The position numbers and the translations under genes are program-made. 64,000 nucleotides of DNA from Thamnaconus septentrionalis (lineage: Eukaryota; Chordata; Actinopteri; Tetraodontiformes; Monacanthidae), in NCBI GenBank assembly GCA_009823395.1, contig CM020501.1, positions 34,409,493-34,473,492 on the forward strand, written 5' to 3'. Below the pieces are notes generated by a model, which was not told the DNA's origin, ran no database searches, and saw only the letters and a list, made by a program, of their open reading frames with translations. This document shows, one piece after another, positions 55,060 to 64,000 of this stretch; positions within the stretch are counted from its first letter, which is position 1, and the number at the start of each line of letters is the position of its first letter.

Positions 55060-55179
55060 ACACCACTCAGCTTCAGGCTCTTGTGGTCGCCACTGTCCAC
55101 TGTGCTGATGCTGGGGGGGAGAGGTGGGGGAGATTGATTGAATTGGTCCTCAGCTGCTCGCTGTGTTTGTGATGACATG
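40945..55179 (-). CDS. RBM20: RNA-binding protein 20, splicing regulator of titin
   Basis: Nuclear muscle splicing factor that represses titin exons; loss causes cardiomyopathy in mammals. Exons found: 54081-55179 (Gln-13 tract, [19 protein letters not shown], first half of a matrin-type zinc finger), 53686-53750 ([11 protein letters not shown], second half), 53343-53464, 46791-46940 (RRM start, [18 protein letters not shown]), 46390-46521 ([19 protein letters not shown]), 46137-46216, 45186-45725 (RS region), 44018-44071, about 43313-43940 (acidic; [19 protein letters not shown]), 42675-42740, 41758-41879 (C-terminal zinc finger, [24 protein letters not shown]), 40945-41025. The cardiomyopathy hotspot RSRSP is conserved. 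The product is about 1,060 aa (human 1227). Weak points: phase 1 to 0 mismatch between 53343 and 46940, a frame break in the RS exon, an uncertain donor for the acidic exon, and no located exon 1. Confidence 0.93.
41209..41320 (-). mobile_element. LINE-tail-like repeat in the last RBM20 intron
   Basis: AGAAT pentamers followed by GCCTTTATTAATCCCACATT and GAGGAAATTTG. Read on the minus strand this is the AATAAAGGC plus tandem-repeat 3' end common in teleost LINEs. Confidence 0.5.
42081..42127. repeat. CAG tract in RBM20 intron
   Basis: About fifteen CAG units between the last two zinc-finger-region exons. Confidence 0.95.
44345..44425. repeat. ATCTAT and TA repeats
   Basis: Seven ATCTAT hexamers then TA-rich DNA, in an RBM20 intron. 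A fragment of the GTGGGTC-type DNA element (GCAGTTGAGAAACGCTGA) ends at about 44750. Confidence 0.8.
44872..45178. repeat. 41-bp minisatellite adjoining an RBM20 splice donor
   Basis: About eight units of a 41-bp repeat (a shorter form of 29 bp lacks TCACTCAGAGG). Each carries GGTCACATGACC, one as GGTCACGTGACC. The array stops about 10 bp from the donor of the RS exon (45186), so it forms the first 300 bp of that intron. Confidence 0.92.
46228..46320. repeat. GAA trinucleotide tract
   Basis: About 45 bp of uninterrupted GAA plus degenerate units, abutting the acceptor of RBM20 exon 46137-46216. On the minus strand it gives TTC, serving as the polypyrimidine stretch before TTCTGTGGTAG. Confidence 0.9.
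46546..46712. repeat. CTG tract joined to a TA tract
   Basis: Seventeen or so CTG units (46550-46600) run directly into about 100 bp of TA. Both are in the short RBM20 intron between the two RRM exons. Confidence 0.95.
47079..47141. repeat. CA microsatellite
   Basis: About 30 CA units in RBM20 intron upstream of the RRM exon. Confidence 0.95.
47480..47520 (+). mobile_element. Short LINE-type 3' tail
   Basis: GAATTCCCTGCCTGGGGATC followed by AATAAAGTTCATCCCAGTCT matches the consensus end of teleost L2-like copies. Confidence 0.45.
47565..47627. repeat. CTG tract in RBM20 intron
   Basis: About twenty uninterrupted CTG units. Confidence 0.95.
48520..48850 (+). mobile_element. Dispersed teleost retroposon-like repeat
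   Basis: GTGGCCTCACAGCAGGAAGG, GGTTCAACACCC, then TCCTCCCACAGTCCAAAGAC and ACCAGCGACCTGTCCAGGGT are in the order seen in a very abundant fish repeat. The 3' end degenerates to GGACGG/ACGGATG repeats. The minus-strand fragment at 11939-12042 belongs to the same family. Confidence 0.65.
48890..49090. repeat. GCTAGCAGGCTAACAG-type degenerate repeat
   Basis: About twelve units mixing GCTAGCAG, GCTAACAG and CTACCAG, in an RBM20 intron. Confidence 0.75.
49100..52960. other. RBM20 intron, no coding exon seen
   Basis: Contains ATA repeats (about 50300-50340 and 50540-50575), a GT tract (50861-50898) and a possible transposon remnant (GCGATTAATTGCAGTTAACT, 49597-49616). The link needed to fix the RBM20 phase before the RRM could lie here. 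Confidence 0.4.
53000..53053. repeat. CAG tract in RBM20 intron
   Basis: Seventeen CAG units. Confidence 0.95.
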
Positions 55180-55346
55180 CTGCAAAAAAACCTGACAATT
55201 TATTTTTTGATTCAAATTCACTGACAAATCAGTTTGCAGGAGTCGGGAATCGATTCACACGAATCCACAACAATCCAGAAGCAGCTCAATAAGTGAAATA
55301 ATCACACCCGCAGAGTTTTACTGCTCTCAGACTTAACTGTGATCTT

Positions 55347-55350
<4 letters not shown>

Positions 55351-55386
<36 letters not shown>

Positions 55387-55528
55387 AGAGTTGTGTTCGA
55401 AGATGTGAGTTACACAATGCATCAACTTTTTCCAGTAAGAGAAGCAAATGTGTCACTGTGGGATCAGCAGCATCGCAGTGGTTTATCAAATTAAATTTAT
55501 TATTATTATTATCATTATTATTATTGTT

Positions 55529-55574
<46 letters not shown>

Positions 55575-55575
55575 A
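55351..55575. repeat. CA, ATT and ATG microsatellites
   Basis: CA at 55351-55384, ATT-type at about 55496-55528, ATG at 55528-55572, just upstream of the first recognised RBM20 exon. Confidence 0.9.
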
Positions 55576-56445
55576 TTCTGCAGTGTTCAGCTTGCTGTTT
55601 TACACAGGAAGCCGTGCGGTCGCCCCGGACGCTGAATAGCAGCAGAATTTTAGGAGATATTTGATAGTTTGGCATCAGATTCACAGATTCCTGAAAGTGA
55701 ATCATTGCAACGCTCACCACCCCCACATCAATCACACGCTTGGCTCGTGTTGTTGTGATGTGACAAACCTTGCCACGTCATAAAACTCTTCATCTCTCCG
55801 TCATCACTCGTCTTCTCCACTGCAATAAACCCAGACGCAGTCAAATCAACCAGGCTGGAACGAGAGCCTGGTCCTGGTCCTGGTCCTGGTCCCGGGCACC
55901 ACTGGGACCAGGGCCAGGACCAATCAAATGCGTCCACAGGCTGCTCCGCAGAAATAAACCAATCAATGAATCTTTGACTCACACTCTGAGCGCCAGCGAT
56001 TGTGCAGACAGTGAAGTGAGCACGCGGCTCGCTGCCCTCCAGATTCACCGACACCACGAGTCACAGAGTCACAGAGTCACAGAGTCACAGAGTCACAGCT
56101 ATAAATACTGGAGCCGCGCTGCTCCGGCCCAACACACGGCGTCCTCGCACGACTAATATGGACTCAGCCGGTCGCCAATATGAGGCAAACACTTCAGACC
56201 AATGGGCTGATGAAGGGACAAATATAGGCGCCAAATGCACTCGAGCTGCTCCACTGATGTGATGCAAAACAGGAATGTGGAGAGTGGAGAAAAGATCAGA
56301 TCAACTTTTCAAACAGGGACTTCTGAATCTGCCAGGAGGGTTGAACAAATCCAATGTGTTTGCAAACAGAAGCAGATTTATCAGCAAGGGGCAAATCAGT
56401 TGAAACTGAAGCTGAATTAAAAAGGCCAAACAAGAGGGACTGCAT

Positions 56446-56738
56446 CTTCTGAATCTGAATCACTCTGCTGAATCACTGCTGAATCACTGCTGAATCACTG
56501 CTGAATCACTGCTGAATCACTGCTGAATCACTGCTGAATCACTGCTGAATCACTCTGCTGAATCACTGCTGAATCACTGCTGAATCACTCTGCTGAATCA
56601 CTGCTGAATCACTCTGCTGAATCACTGCTGAATCACTGCTGAATCACTCTGCTGAATCACTGCTGAATCACTGCTGAATCACTCTGCTGAATCACTGCTG
56701 AATCACTGCTGAATCACTGCTGAATCACTGCTGAATTT
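56446..56738. repeat. TGAATCACTGC minisatellite
   Basis: About 24 copies of an 11-bp unit mixed with a 13-bp variant (TGAATCACTCTGC). Each unit contains TGAATCA. Confidence 0.95.
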
Positions 56739-56739
56739 C

Positions 56740-58355
56740 ACCTCTTCAAGCTGCACTTTCATCCTTCTTTGTTTTCACGTCAAACAACATTTTTTTTGTA
56801 AACATTCAAATTTGAAAATTTTTTTTTTTTTTGCACTAAATACCAAATATGTACATCATAAACTATTTAACTGAATGTTTGATTTTATCATTATTTATTG
56901 GAGACTGCGGACGGAATGTAGCGGCAAGTGTATACTCTGTACTGTGAACATGTGTATGACGCTGTCCCGTCTAAATAAACAATAAAGTAAAAAACTAAAA
57001 GTAAACTAAAAAAGTGACAAAACAAAAAACGTGCAGATTGATTTGAGAATAAATTGAGTTAATATTAACTGAAGGTTTTTAATAATTCACCAAACTTTAT
57101 TTTCTGTCTCTGAGGCTGTAATTCCAGTGTTGCTTGTTGTCACTGCTGTTGTTTCTCTTGTGTTTTGTGGTCTTGTGGTGTATTTTGCTGTTATTGTGCG
57201 GACTTTCTCTTACATCTGAAAACACATCTGTATTTATTTGGTAAATTTGATGTTGGACATCGTTTGAAATGTGCCAAAGATTTCTGTGTCATGAGTTGAG
57301 CTTCATTATTTGTCTAAATCTATTTGCTTTAGTGGCGGTTTGGATAATTAAATAAATTCTATTCATACAATTCTGCTGTTGCACAAACATAATTAAAATA
57401 TACTAAAGAATATATCAATAAAAAAATGTATTTTAATAATGAAAAGTCTAAAAAAAAAATCTTTCAATAATTTGATTTACTTCTACAACAAAAAAACAAA
57501 TTTTCAACACAAATTCAAGTGTGTATGTGGATGCCAATGGGGTCCTTTAGTTTTCAGTGTAGACCGTCTGTTTTAATACACCAGTGTATTTATAATCTGC
57601 ATGTTTATAAATACAAGAATTTAAGATTTTACAACAATGTGAACAAGTTTCTTTTTACTTTTGTCTGTTTACTATTTTAACAATTCAAATGACAAGATCA
57701 CATTTCCAATTACAACTAATAATTATGACTAGTTTTCATGTGCCTGATTATCAATTCATAATTTTGATTTCAAATAAATATTGAGAATAGTGAAGTTGAC
57801 AACAGGGCTAAATTGAATATGAATCATTTTGGCACTTGAGAAAAAGAGAGCGGCTTCGTAAATGCATCATGAAAATATTGTAGCCAGGATTCAGCACAAC
57901 AGGAGGGCAGAAGATCTTCTGCAAGCATTCAAAGTGTCAAAAATTCCAACTGCAGCTAATAACTAAACAAGCAAAAGGCTGAACAGGAAAAATGAATGAG
58001 CCAACAGCTCCGGGTTGCAGCGAGGACGCAGTGGCTCGTCGGAGGAAATCATCAATTAGAAGAAAAGCAAAGAGTCCGTCGAGGACGCTGAGCACAGAAA
58101 AACTGTCAGAAGAAAACCCAGCGCAGCTGCACCACCAGCAGAGAAGTCCGGCGTCCACACTCCACAAACAACAAGAAGCAGCAGCAACAGTGGGTGTGAG
58201 CTGGAGGAGCAGCAGGCGCTTCAGACACTCACCAACCCCGGAGCAGCAGGCCCCCTGCCGACCCCCCCGGACCCTCCTGGACCCCCCTGGACCCTCCTGG
58301 ACCTCCGACTCTGGGACCCTGACCACAAGAACCACAGCAGAACCAGGAGAGCGAC

Positions 58356-58395
<40 letters not shown>

Positions 58396-58463
58396 CCGCC
58401 TGGGAGCCGTCGCCGTGGCCCAGCAGACACACGTGTGAGGAGCAGTCACAAGTGGCTGTCGGC

Positions 58464-58535
<72 letters not shown>

Positions 58536-60630
58536 AAGGTATTTCCAGACGAGGTGTTTCAGCCTCGTCAAGCCAAACGCTGAAGCGTCCAAAAGAATAA
58601 AATGAATCAAAAGCAAAACACAGGGAGAGTTTTTCAGCAACTTCTCTACAATTTAAAAGAGTCGGAAATGATTTGAACAAATTCTCAAACTCTTCCTATA
58701 CCAACAATTAGCAAAGCAAAAAGGCTGAGCAGAGTTTTTTTTCTGTGAGCTGCAGTTTCCACTGGAGCTGCAGTTTGACTGAGAAGAAAATCTTGGAAAA
58801 TATTGCAGTGGTGGAGGGAGAAACTTCATCATCTTCCCTTGATTTAAACATCCAAAATCCAATTTTAGCAGATCAGAGTTTAATTTAAAATTGTAATTAT
58901 AATTATAATTATAATTTTTAATTTTCACATTTCAGAAATTTAATGTGTTTGCAATCAGAAGTAGATTCATCAGCAAATCATTTGAAACTGAAGCTGAATT
59001 CAAAAGGCCAATTTGCCTGCATGTATGCAGAAAATCAATATTATTTTTTAATTATACAGCAGCAATTGTAAACAGCAATTGCAGCCTTTTGACATAATAA
59101 TAATGATAATAATAACAATAACAATAATAATAATAATAATAATAATAATAAAGAGTTTGCATGATTTATGCAGTCAGCAGGCTGAACTTCTAAAATAATT
59201 ATCTACACATTAGTATCATAGTATTAGTAGATATTAAAAAATAACTCTTACTCATTTACCATTAAAAATATAACTTTGTTGATTTTCAGTTGAAGGTTTT
59301 TTTCTATTTTTGACAGTTCATTTTTTAAGATGATCTTTGATCAATTTGTGAGTTCTGCCGGCAGAGTTGAATCACTTATTTTCTCGCTGTTGGAATGTTG
59401 GTCTGATTTGGAAATTAATTTTCTTTATAACTTTGCGTTTCTTTGAGAAAAAAAAACCATATGTGGTCATTTCTGCTGTGGTACATAAAGAACAATTTAA
59501 CTGACAAAGTGTCATTTTATTTAGAAAGGTTTTCTGAGAGGAAATGAGAGGAAACACTGGCATTGGTCTGTTGGCTGCTTCCCTGAGTTATGATTCAGTT
59601 TTAATTGTGTTGATTTTTTTTATTGTAGATTTTTTTCCCCCTTATTTTGTTTTTATCTGAAGAACTTTTGAGATTTTATGAGGAAAAGTGCTTGATAAAT
59701 AAAACCGTTATTAGATGATTTGGTAAACAGTCGCTCATCTCCTGGTGGGCAGCTAGAAATCACTTGGTGTTGCTCAGGACTCTGTTGACCATCACCACTA
59801 GGTGGTGCTACACATCGGTGTTCAAGCCCCCTTCTCCCCTCCCCAGAATGACTTCCAGGCACACACACACACACACACACACGCACACACATTTAGGTTA
59901 GATGATGACAGTCAGGTTGCGTTTTGCTTTCCTTGTGCTGCTGCAACCCAGGAAATTCCCTGTTGTGGGATAAACAAAGTCTAACTAATCCAATCTGATC
60001 TGATCTGATCTGATCTGATCTGATCTGATCCAAACCCAGTAAGTAACTGGACTGAATGAGGAAGAACCCACCCACTGGACTGTTGGACCAATCAGCGAGC
60101 GAGCTGCCACCTGGACCCTGGACACAGAGACCCCGTGGTGCTGCAGCAGAGAGCGGGAGGAAGTCGGGGGTGTTGGGGGGGAAGCGGGGGGGTTTGACCC
60201 CTCCCCCCACAGTTGGCACCTGGTGACTGGCGGCGCTGGGCGGCTCCTGATTTACGGCGCTGGATGAGTGGAGCGACAGTGCCAGGCCTCGCTATCACAG
60301 AGCCGCTTGTAAAAAACAAGGTGGGGGGGTTGAATAATTTCAAGATTATTCAGGTTAATTTGTGCGTCTGCAGGACAAATTGTCAGATTGTTTGTTTTGT
60401 CATCTTGGTTTTCTTGCAACACAGCAGTTTTCCCAGTGTGGGATGAATAAAGTCTCTCTGATCTCATCTGACACCAGTGCCGTGCTGGTCAACCATCAAC
60501 ACGACGCCTTCAGTTACTCATTGATTGACGTTGTGCTGTGACTGCAGCCAGTGGACTGGCAGCCAGTTCTGATGCTGACCAGAGCCCAGAGAAACCAGTG
60601 TTGATTTGTGATGTTTCCTGTCAAACTGGG
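56740..60630. other. Region upstream of the recognised RBM20 exons, no gene seen
   Basis: AT-rich DNA from 56750 to 57950. Then a GC-rich stretch (58000-58440) with a CTG tract (58362-58394) and a GT tract (58468-58531), an ATA tract (59095-59150), and a LINE-type tail with TGATC repeats (59940-60030). RBM20 exon 1 may lie here or beyond the window, but I could not recognise it. Confidence 0.4.
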
Positions 60631-60639
60631 CAGTGAGGC

Positions 60640-61140
60640 TGAAGGGGGCCATCGAACTGGGAACACTGGGGGAAACATTAGAATCACTGGCATCACTGGG
60701 AACACTGAGGGGAAAACTGGGAGGAACACTGGGGGAACACTTTGATCACCAGGACCACTGGGAACACTGTGATCACTGGGAACACTGGGGGGACAACTGG
60801 GAGGAACACTGGGGGAACACTGGGATCACCAGGACCACTGGGATCACTGGGACCACTAGGAACACTGGGAACACTGTGATCACTGGGAACACTGGGGGGA
60901 CAACTGGGAGGAACACTGGGGGAACACTGGGAACACTGGCATCACTGGGAACACTGTGATCACTGGGAACACTGGGGGAAAACTGGGAGGAACACTGGGG
61001 GAACACTTTCATCACCAGGACCACCTGGGAACACTGGGATCACTGGGAACACTGGGGGGACAACTGGGAGGAACACTGTGATCACTGGGAACACTGGGAC
61101 CACTGGGGAGACCACTGGGATCACTGGAGGGGAACAGTGG
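60640..61140. repeat. ACACTGGGA-type minisatellite
   Basis: About 500 bp built from 9-bp units (GAACACTGG, GATCACTGG, GACCACTGG) with higher-order blocks such as GGGACAACTGGGAGGAACAC repeated three or four times. Confidence 0.95.
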
Positions 61141-61299
61141 GATCTACAAAGACGTGAACAGTCTTAAAGGTTGTACAAACACAAGGAGGTGCACTGGGGG
61201 GGTTTAGAATTAATTTTAGTTTTATCGCCGCAAATTACTGATGAAGACACAACTACAACTCTTGTTATTCCACATTTCAATGATCTCTTTGATTTGAAC

Positions 61300-61626
61300 C
61301 AGTGGTTCTCCACTGGTGGAGTCTCAGGACCATCAACATTTTTTCCTTGTCTCAAAGTTGCCACTCAAATTTTTTCCACAGAAAACAAAATGCTAAGCGG
61401 CCTCTGTCCATCCAGTCTGGTCAATCAATGGTTGCAACCACTGGATTTAATTGTGTCCCCTTCAAAAAAAAAGGCCCAACTTTTCGTCTGGAAATGCATA
61501 CATTTGAAAATCCCCCCTTTAAATATACACAAATAAAAAAGGGAAACTGCCCACGAAGCCACAACCCAATCAAAACAGCTCCACGACCCAAAAGTGGGTC
61601 GTGACCCACCAGTTGAGAAACGTTGA
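61300..61626. mobile_element. Inverted-repeat DNA element, hAT-like MITE
   Basis: CAGTGGTTCTCCACTGGTGG at the left and CAACGTTTCTCAACTGGTGG as the reverse complement of the right. The family also appears as fragments at 23862 and about 44710-44752. No target-site duplication was found. Confidence 0.65.
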
Positions 61627-62344
61627 CTTAAGAAACACAAAAAGCAGACGTGAATTTTTGTACATGTGTGAATTTGCGTCATGTTGGGGGTGAGAGGAGA
61701 GGACGAGGAGTCACAAGACCCAGAGAGGAAACCCGAGAGGAGAGAGAGAGAGAGAGAGAGAGGGCTGTGTCACTGGAGCTCGCTCGCCCATTCATTCCTC
61801 CCTCCCTCTCTCTGCTATGAAGCAGTTATTTATAACAGCGGTGGCAGCAGCGGCAGCAGCGTGTCGACACTTTGCTCTTCTCTCTGCTGCACTGACACAT
61901 CCCACCTCCTCAATAATAAAGACTCTTTATGAGGACGTTCCCACCATTCCCCGCTGACCAGAGGGGAAATCAGCCGCCACAGGGGCGGCGGCGGCGAGCT
62001 GGCAACCCTCGCACGCCCCAGTGCGGCCCAGAGAGCGAGGACTCTTCCCCCAGCGGTCAGCGGGGGGCAGCAACACGGGAGCTAAATTAGTGCACAAGGT
62101 GACGTTTAGTGATGACTCCCATAGACCTCTGTCACCCTCCTGGCCAGACCGACCATGTGACCCACCTGACCTCCGTCCCCTCCATTAGAATGACATCATT
62201 ACATAGATACTAACTAGATAGATTGATCAACTGCATTGATCTTCAGGAGAAATCAGCAAATGACCTCAAAACAATACGAGCAGCAGCGTCTCCTGCAGTT
62301 TGTTCATCACGTTGTGTTTCTAAGATGACATTTCAAAACTAAAC

Positions 62345-62464
62345 ATATATATATACATAAATATATGTGTATATATATTATATATATATATGTGTATGTA
62401 TTTATATATGTATATATATATACATATAGATATATACATATATATATATATATGTGTATATATA

Positions 62465-62497
<33 letters not shown>

Positions 62498-62580
62498 GTA
62501 TAGATATATATGCATAAACACACACAAACATGTGCATATGTATATACTGTATGTATGAATATATATACTCTACACTCCAC
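62345..62580. repeat. Degenerate TA/TATG repeat
   Basis: About 190 bp of TA interrupted by TG and CA steps. Tyr/Ile open frames are artefacts. Confidence 0.9.
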
Positions 62581-62802
62581 GACTCATTTTTGCATTGAAC
62601 TCCATTGTCAGCAGTTTTATGCAATAATGATCTTAAAGCTCTGCAATCGTTATGAGTGCAGTAGAATCAGTCAAGACGTGCTGAACAAGTATATGAACAT
62701 TTCAGCGTTGAATGAAAACTACTTCCAATGTCTAAGTAAAAGTGATTGTGAGAATTTCTTTTTTTCATCTTCTGTTCTTACTGAGAAAATTACTCTTCAA
62801 CT

Positions 62803-62938
62803 TCCAGCAGCCACCCAGCAGCCAACCAGCAGCCAACCAGCAGCCAACCAGCAGCCACCCAGCAGCCACCCAGTAGCCAACCAGCGGCCAACCAGCAGCC
62901 ACCCAGCAGCCAACCAGCAGCCACCCAGGACGGCCACT
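62803..62938. repeat. CAGCAGCCAAC 11-bp minisatellite
   Basis: Twelve units of CAGCAGCCAAC or CAGCAGCCACC. Confidence 0.95.
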
Positions 62939-62939
62939 G

Positions 62940-64000
62940 AGTGACACCATATGGCTCAGCGTTCCCTATGGCAGGAAGGAATCGCAGGCTGCTTAAAAAG
63001 TCATTAACACAAACCACTGAAACAATGAGAGCGAGTTAACTCCAGAGATGTTGGATGGTTGGGTGTAGCAGATGCAGTGAGAAGCACCAGTGAGGAGCGG
63101 CAGTGCCACTGGCTCCGTGCTCTCACTCCTCGGGACGCAGTCATTTTTCACACTGCTCCGTCAAAATGGCAGGAAGCAAATTTTAAATGAGCCCGGTAAT
63201 TGCAGCGGGTGACTTCATTTGGACGAGCTCTAGGGGAGCATTTAGCCAGGACCTCTCCACTCCCTGAGGTGCAGCTGATGATCTGGGAGGTTAATGGACT
63301 GAAAGCTCTCTGGAGGGTTGGGGGCGCTGGTGACCTGGTGCTGACAAATCAACTAGGAGACCCTCTGATCTTCTTCCAGCAGCCTTGCTGCTTATTTTAG
63401 GAGGCCACTTTCACCGCCGCCCTCCTCTGAATCACTGTGATTGAGCTATTTTTAGTTCTTATTCCACTGGCTATCAGTACAGCAACACGCTAATATGTTA
63501 ACATATCAGTCTGCCCGCTGCTCTGTGCTTCTCATCACTGGCCCAAAGTCTTCTGAGAAATGTTTCCAGCATAGATGTATTTTTCTGCTGATGATCCCTC
63601 ACTGGACTCTTTCAGCTGGACCATTAAATGGTATTAAATATCTTGACATGTCTCAGCTGTCTAGAAGGAACAGTTTGAAAACATCATGGATGAGTGAGGA
63701 ATGCGAGATGATTCCCTCCAACTGCAGAAGAGCAAGAAACCAGTGGTGGACTCTGTCTCTGTGGTTGTGGAGGCAGCTGCAGGTCAACGGGATTCATCGG
63801 AGATGTTCCTTCTTTTCCTCAGGTGAGGAACAGCTCAGTCAAACTACTGTAGTTTGTTGCGGGACGCTGCCAAACTACAGTGTGTCTCTGTGGTCTGGCT
63901 GGTGAAGGGCCTCCAGCCAGCAGACCACCCACACGCTGTCCACCTCATCAGTCTTCCTGACAGCCGCTGATAGCTGGAGTCTGTCTGGAGTCACGGGCTC
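62940..64000. other. Right end of window, no gene recognised
   Basis: A 136-codon open frame (63495-63905, +) shows no domain, no clear splice support and mixed composition. I would not annotate it. Confidence 0.4.

Noticed and set aside
53952..55172. A 406-codon open frame on the plus strand
   Set aside because: It is the exact antisense of RBM20 exon 54081-55179, whose minus-strand protein matches the family; the plus-strand product has no recognisable domain.
58221..58440. Minus-strand polyglutamine frame as a possible RBM20 first exon
   Set aside because: It has Gln and Gly/Pro content but none of the conserved RBM20 N-terminal motifs and no clear donor linking it to 55179; the Gln run comes from a CTG microsatellite.
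60640..61140. CRISPR-like array of regularly spaced repeats
   Set aside because: Units are contiguous minisatellite copies with no unique spacers, and the DNA is eukaryotic. The arrays at 44872, 56446 and 62803 were rejected for the same reason.
63495..63905. 136-codon plus-strand frame near the right edge
   Set aside because: No recognisable domain or splice context; kept only as a note.

Overview
The window is nuclear DNA from a ray-finned fish, most likely a spiny-rayed (percomorph) teleost. It has spliced genes with GT-AG introns, very many CA, GA, TA and CAG/CTG microsatellites, teleost-type LINE 3' tails, and several hAT-family DNA transposons with intact 8-bp target-site duplications. 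No bacterial operons, phage genes or CRISPR arrays are present. Species cannot be named from sequence alone.

Five protein-coding genes were recognised. From left to right they are ADRA2A (-, cut by the left edge), SHOC2 (-), BBIP1 (+), PDCD4 (-) and RBM20 (-, first exon not located). This is the order and relative orientation of human 10q25.2 (RBM20-PDCD4-BBIP1-SHOC2-ADRA2A), so the window is a conserved synteny block read in reverse. I reconstructed SHOC2 (8 coding exons, about 575 aa), PDCD4 (11 coding exons, about 471 aa) and BBIP1 (2 coding exons, 89 aa) with phase-consistent splice sites. RBM20 is resolved from its zinc-finger exon through the RRM, RS and C-terminal zinc-finger exons. 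One link before the RRM and the 3' end of the acidic exon remain uncertain.

Layout: 1-1.75 kb ADRA2A with a TATA box and a CTG-rich leader; 1.75-14.6 kb intergenic, carrying a hAT element, a broken beta-1,4-galactosyltransferase fragment and a 330-bp TA tract, and framed by two duplicated blocks; 14.6-20.7 kb SHOC2 coding exons, with another hAT element in an intron; 20.7-27.3 kb SHOC2 5' intron and CpG-rich promoter; 27.45-27.97 kb a third hAT element between the divergent SHOC2 and BBIP1 promoters; 28.8-29.5 kb BBIP1; 30.6-38.5 kb PDCD4; 40.9-55.2 kb RBM20; 55.2-64 kb probable RBM20 5' intron or upstream DNA, mostly repeats.

The genes do not form one pathway. They act in adrenergic signalling (ADRA2A), the SHOC2-MRAS-PP1C phosphatase that activates RAF (SHOC2), the BBSome (BBIP1), eIF4A-dependent translation control (PDCD4) and muscle splicing (RBM20). 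I found no undescribed multi-gene system. The most notable signals are frame breaks in ADRA2A and RBM20 exon 8, a 129-bp duplication of the SHOC2 exon-1 splice border, an E-box minisatellite against an RBM20 splice donor, the galactosyltransferase fragment, and an unusual load of CAG/CTG tracts.
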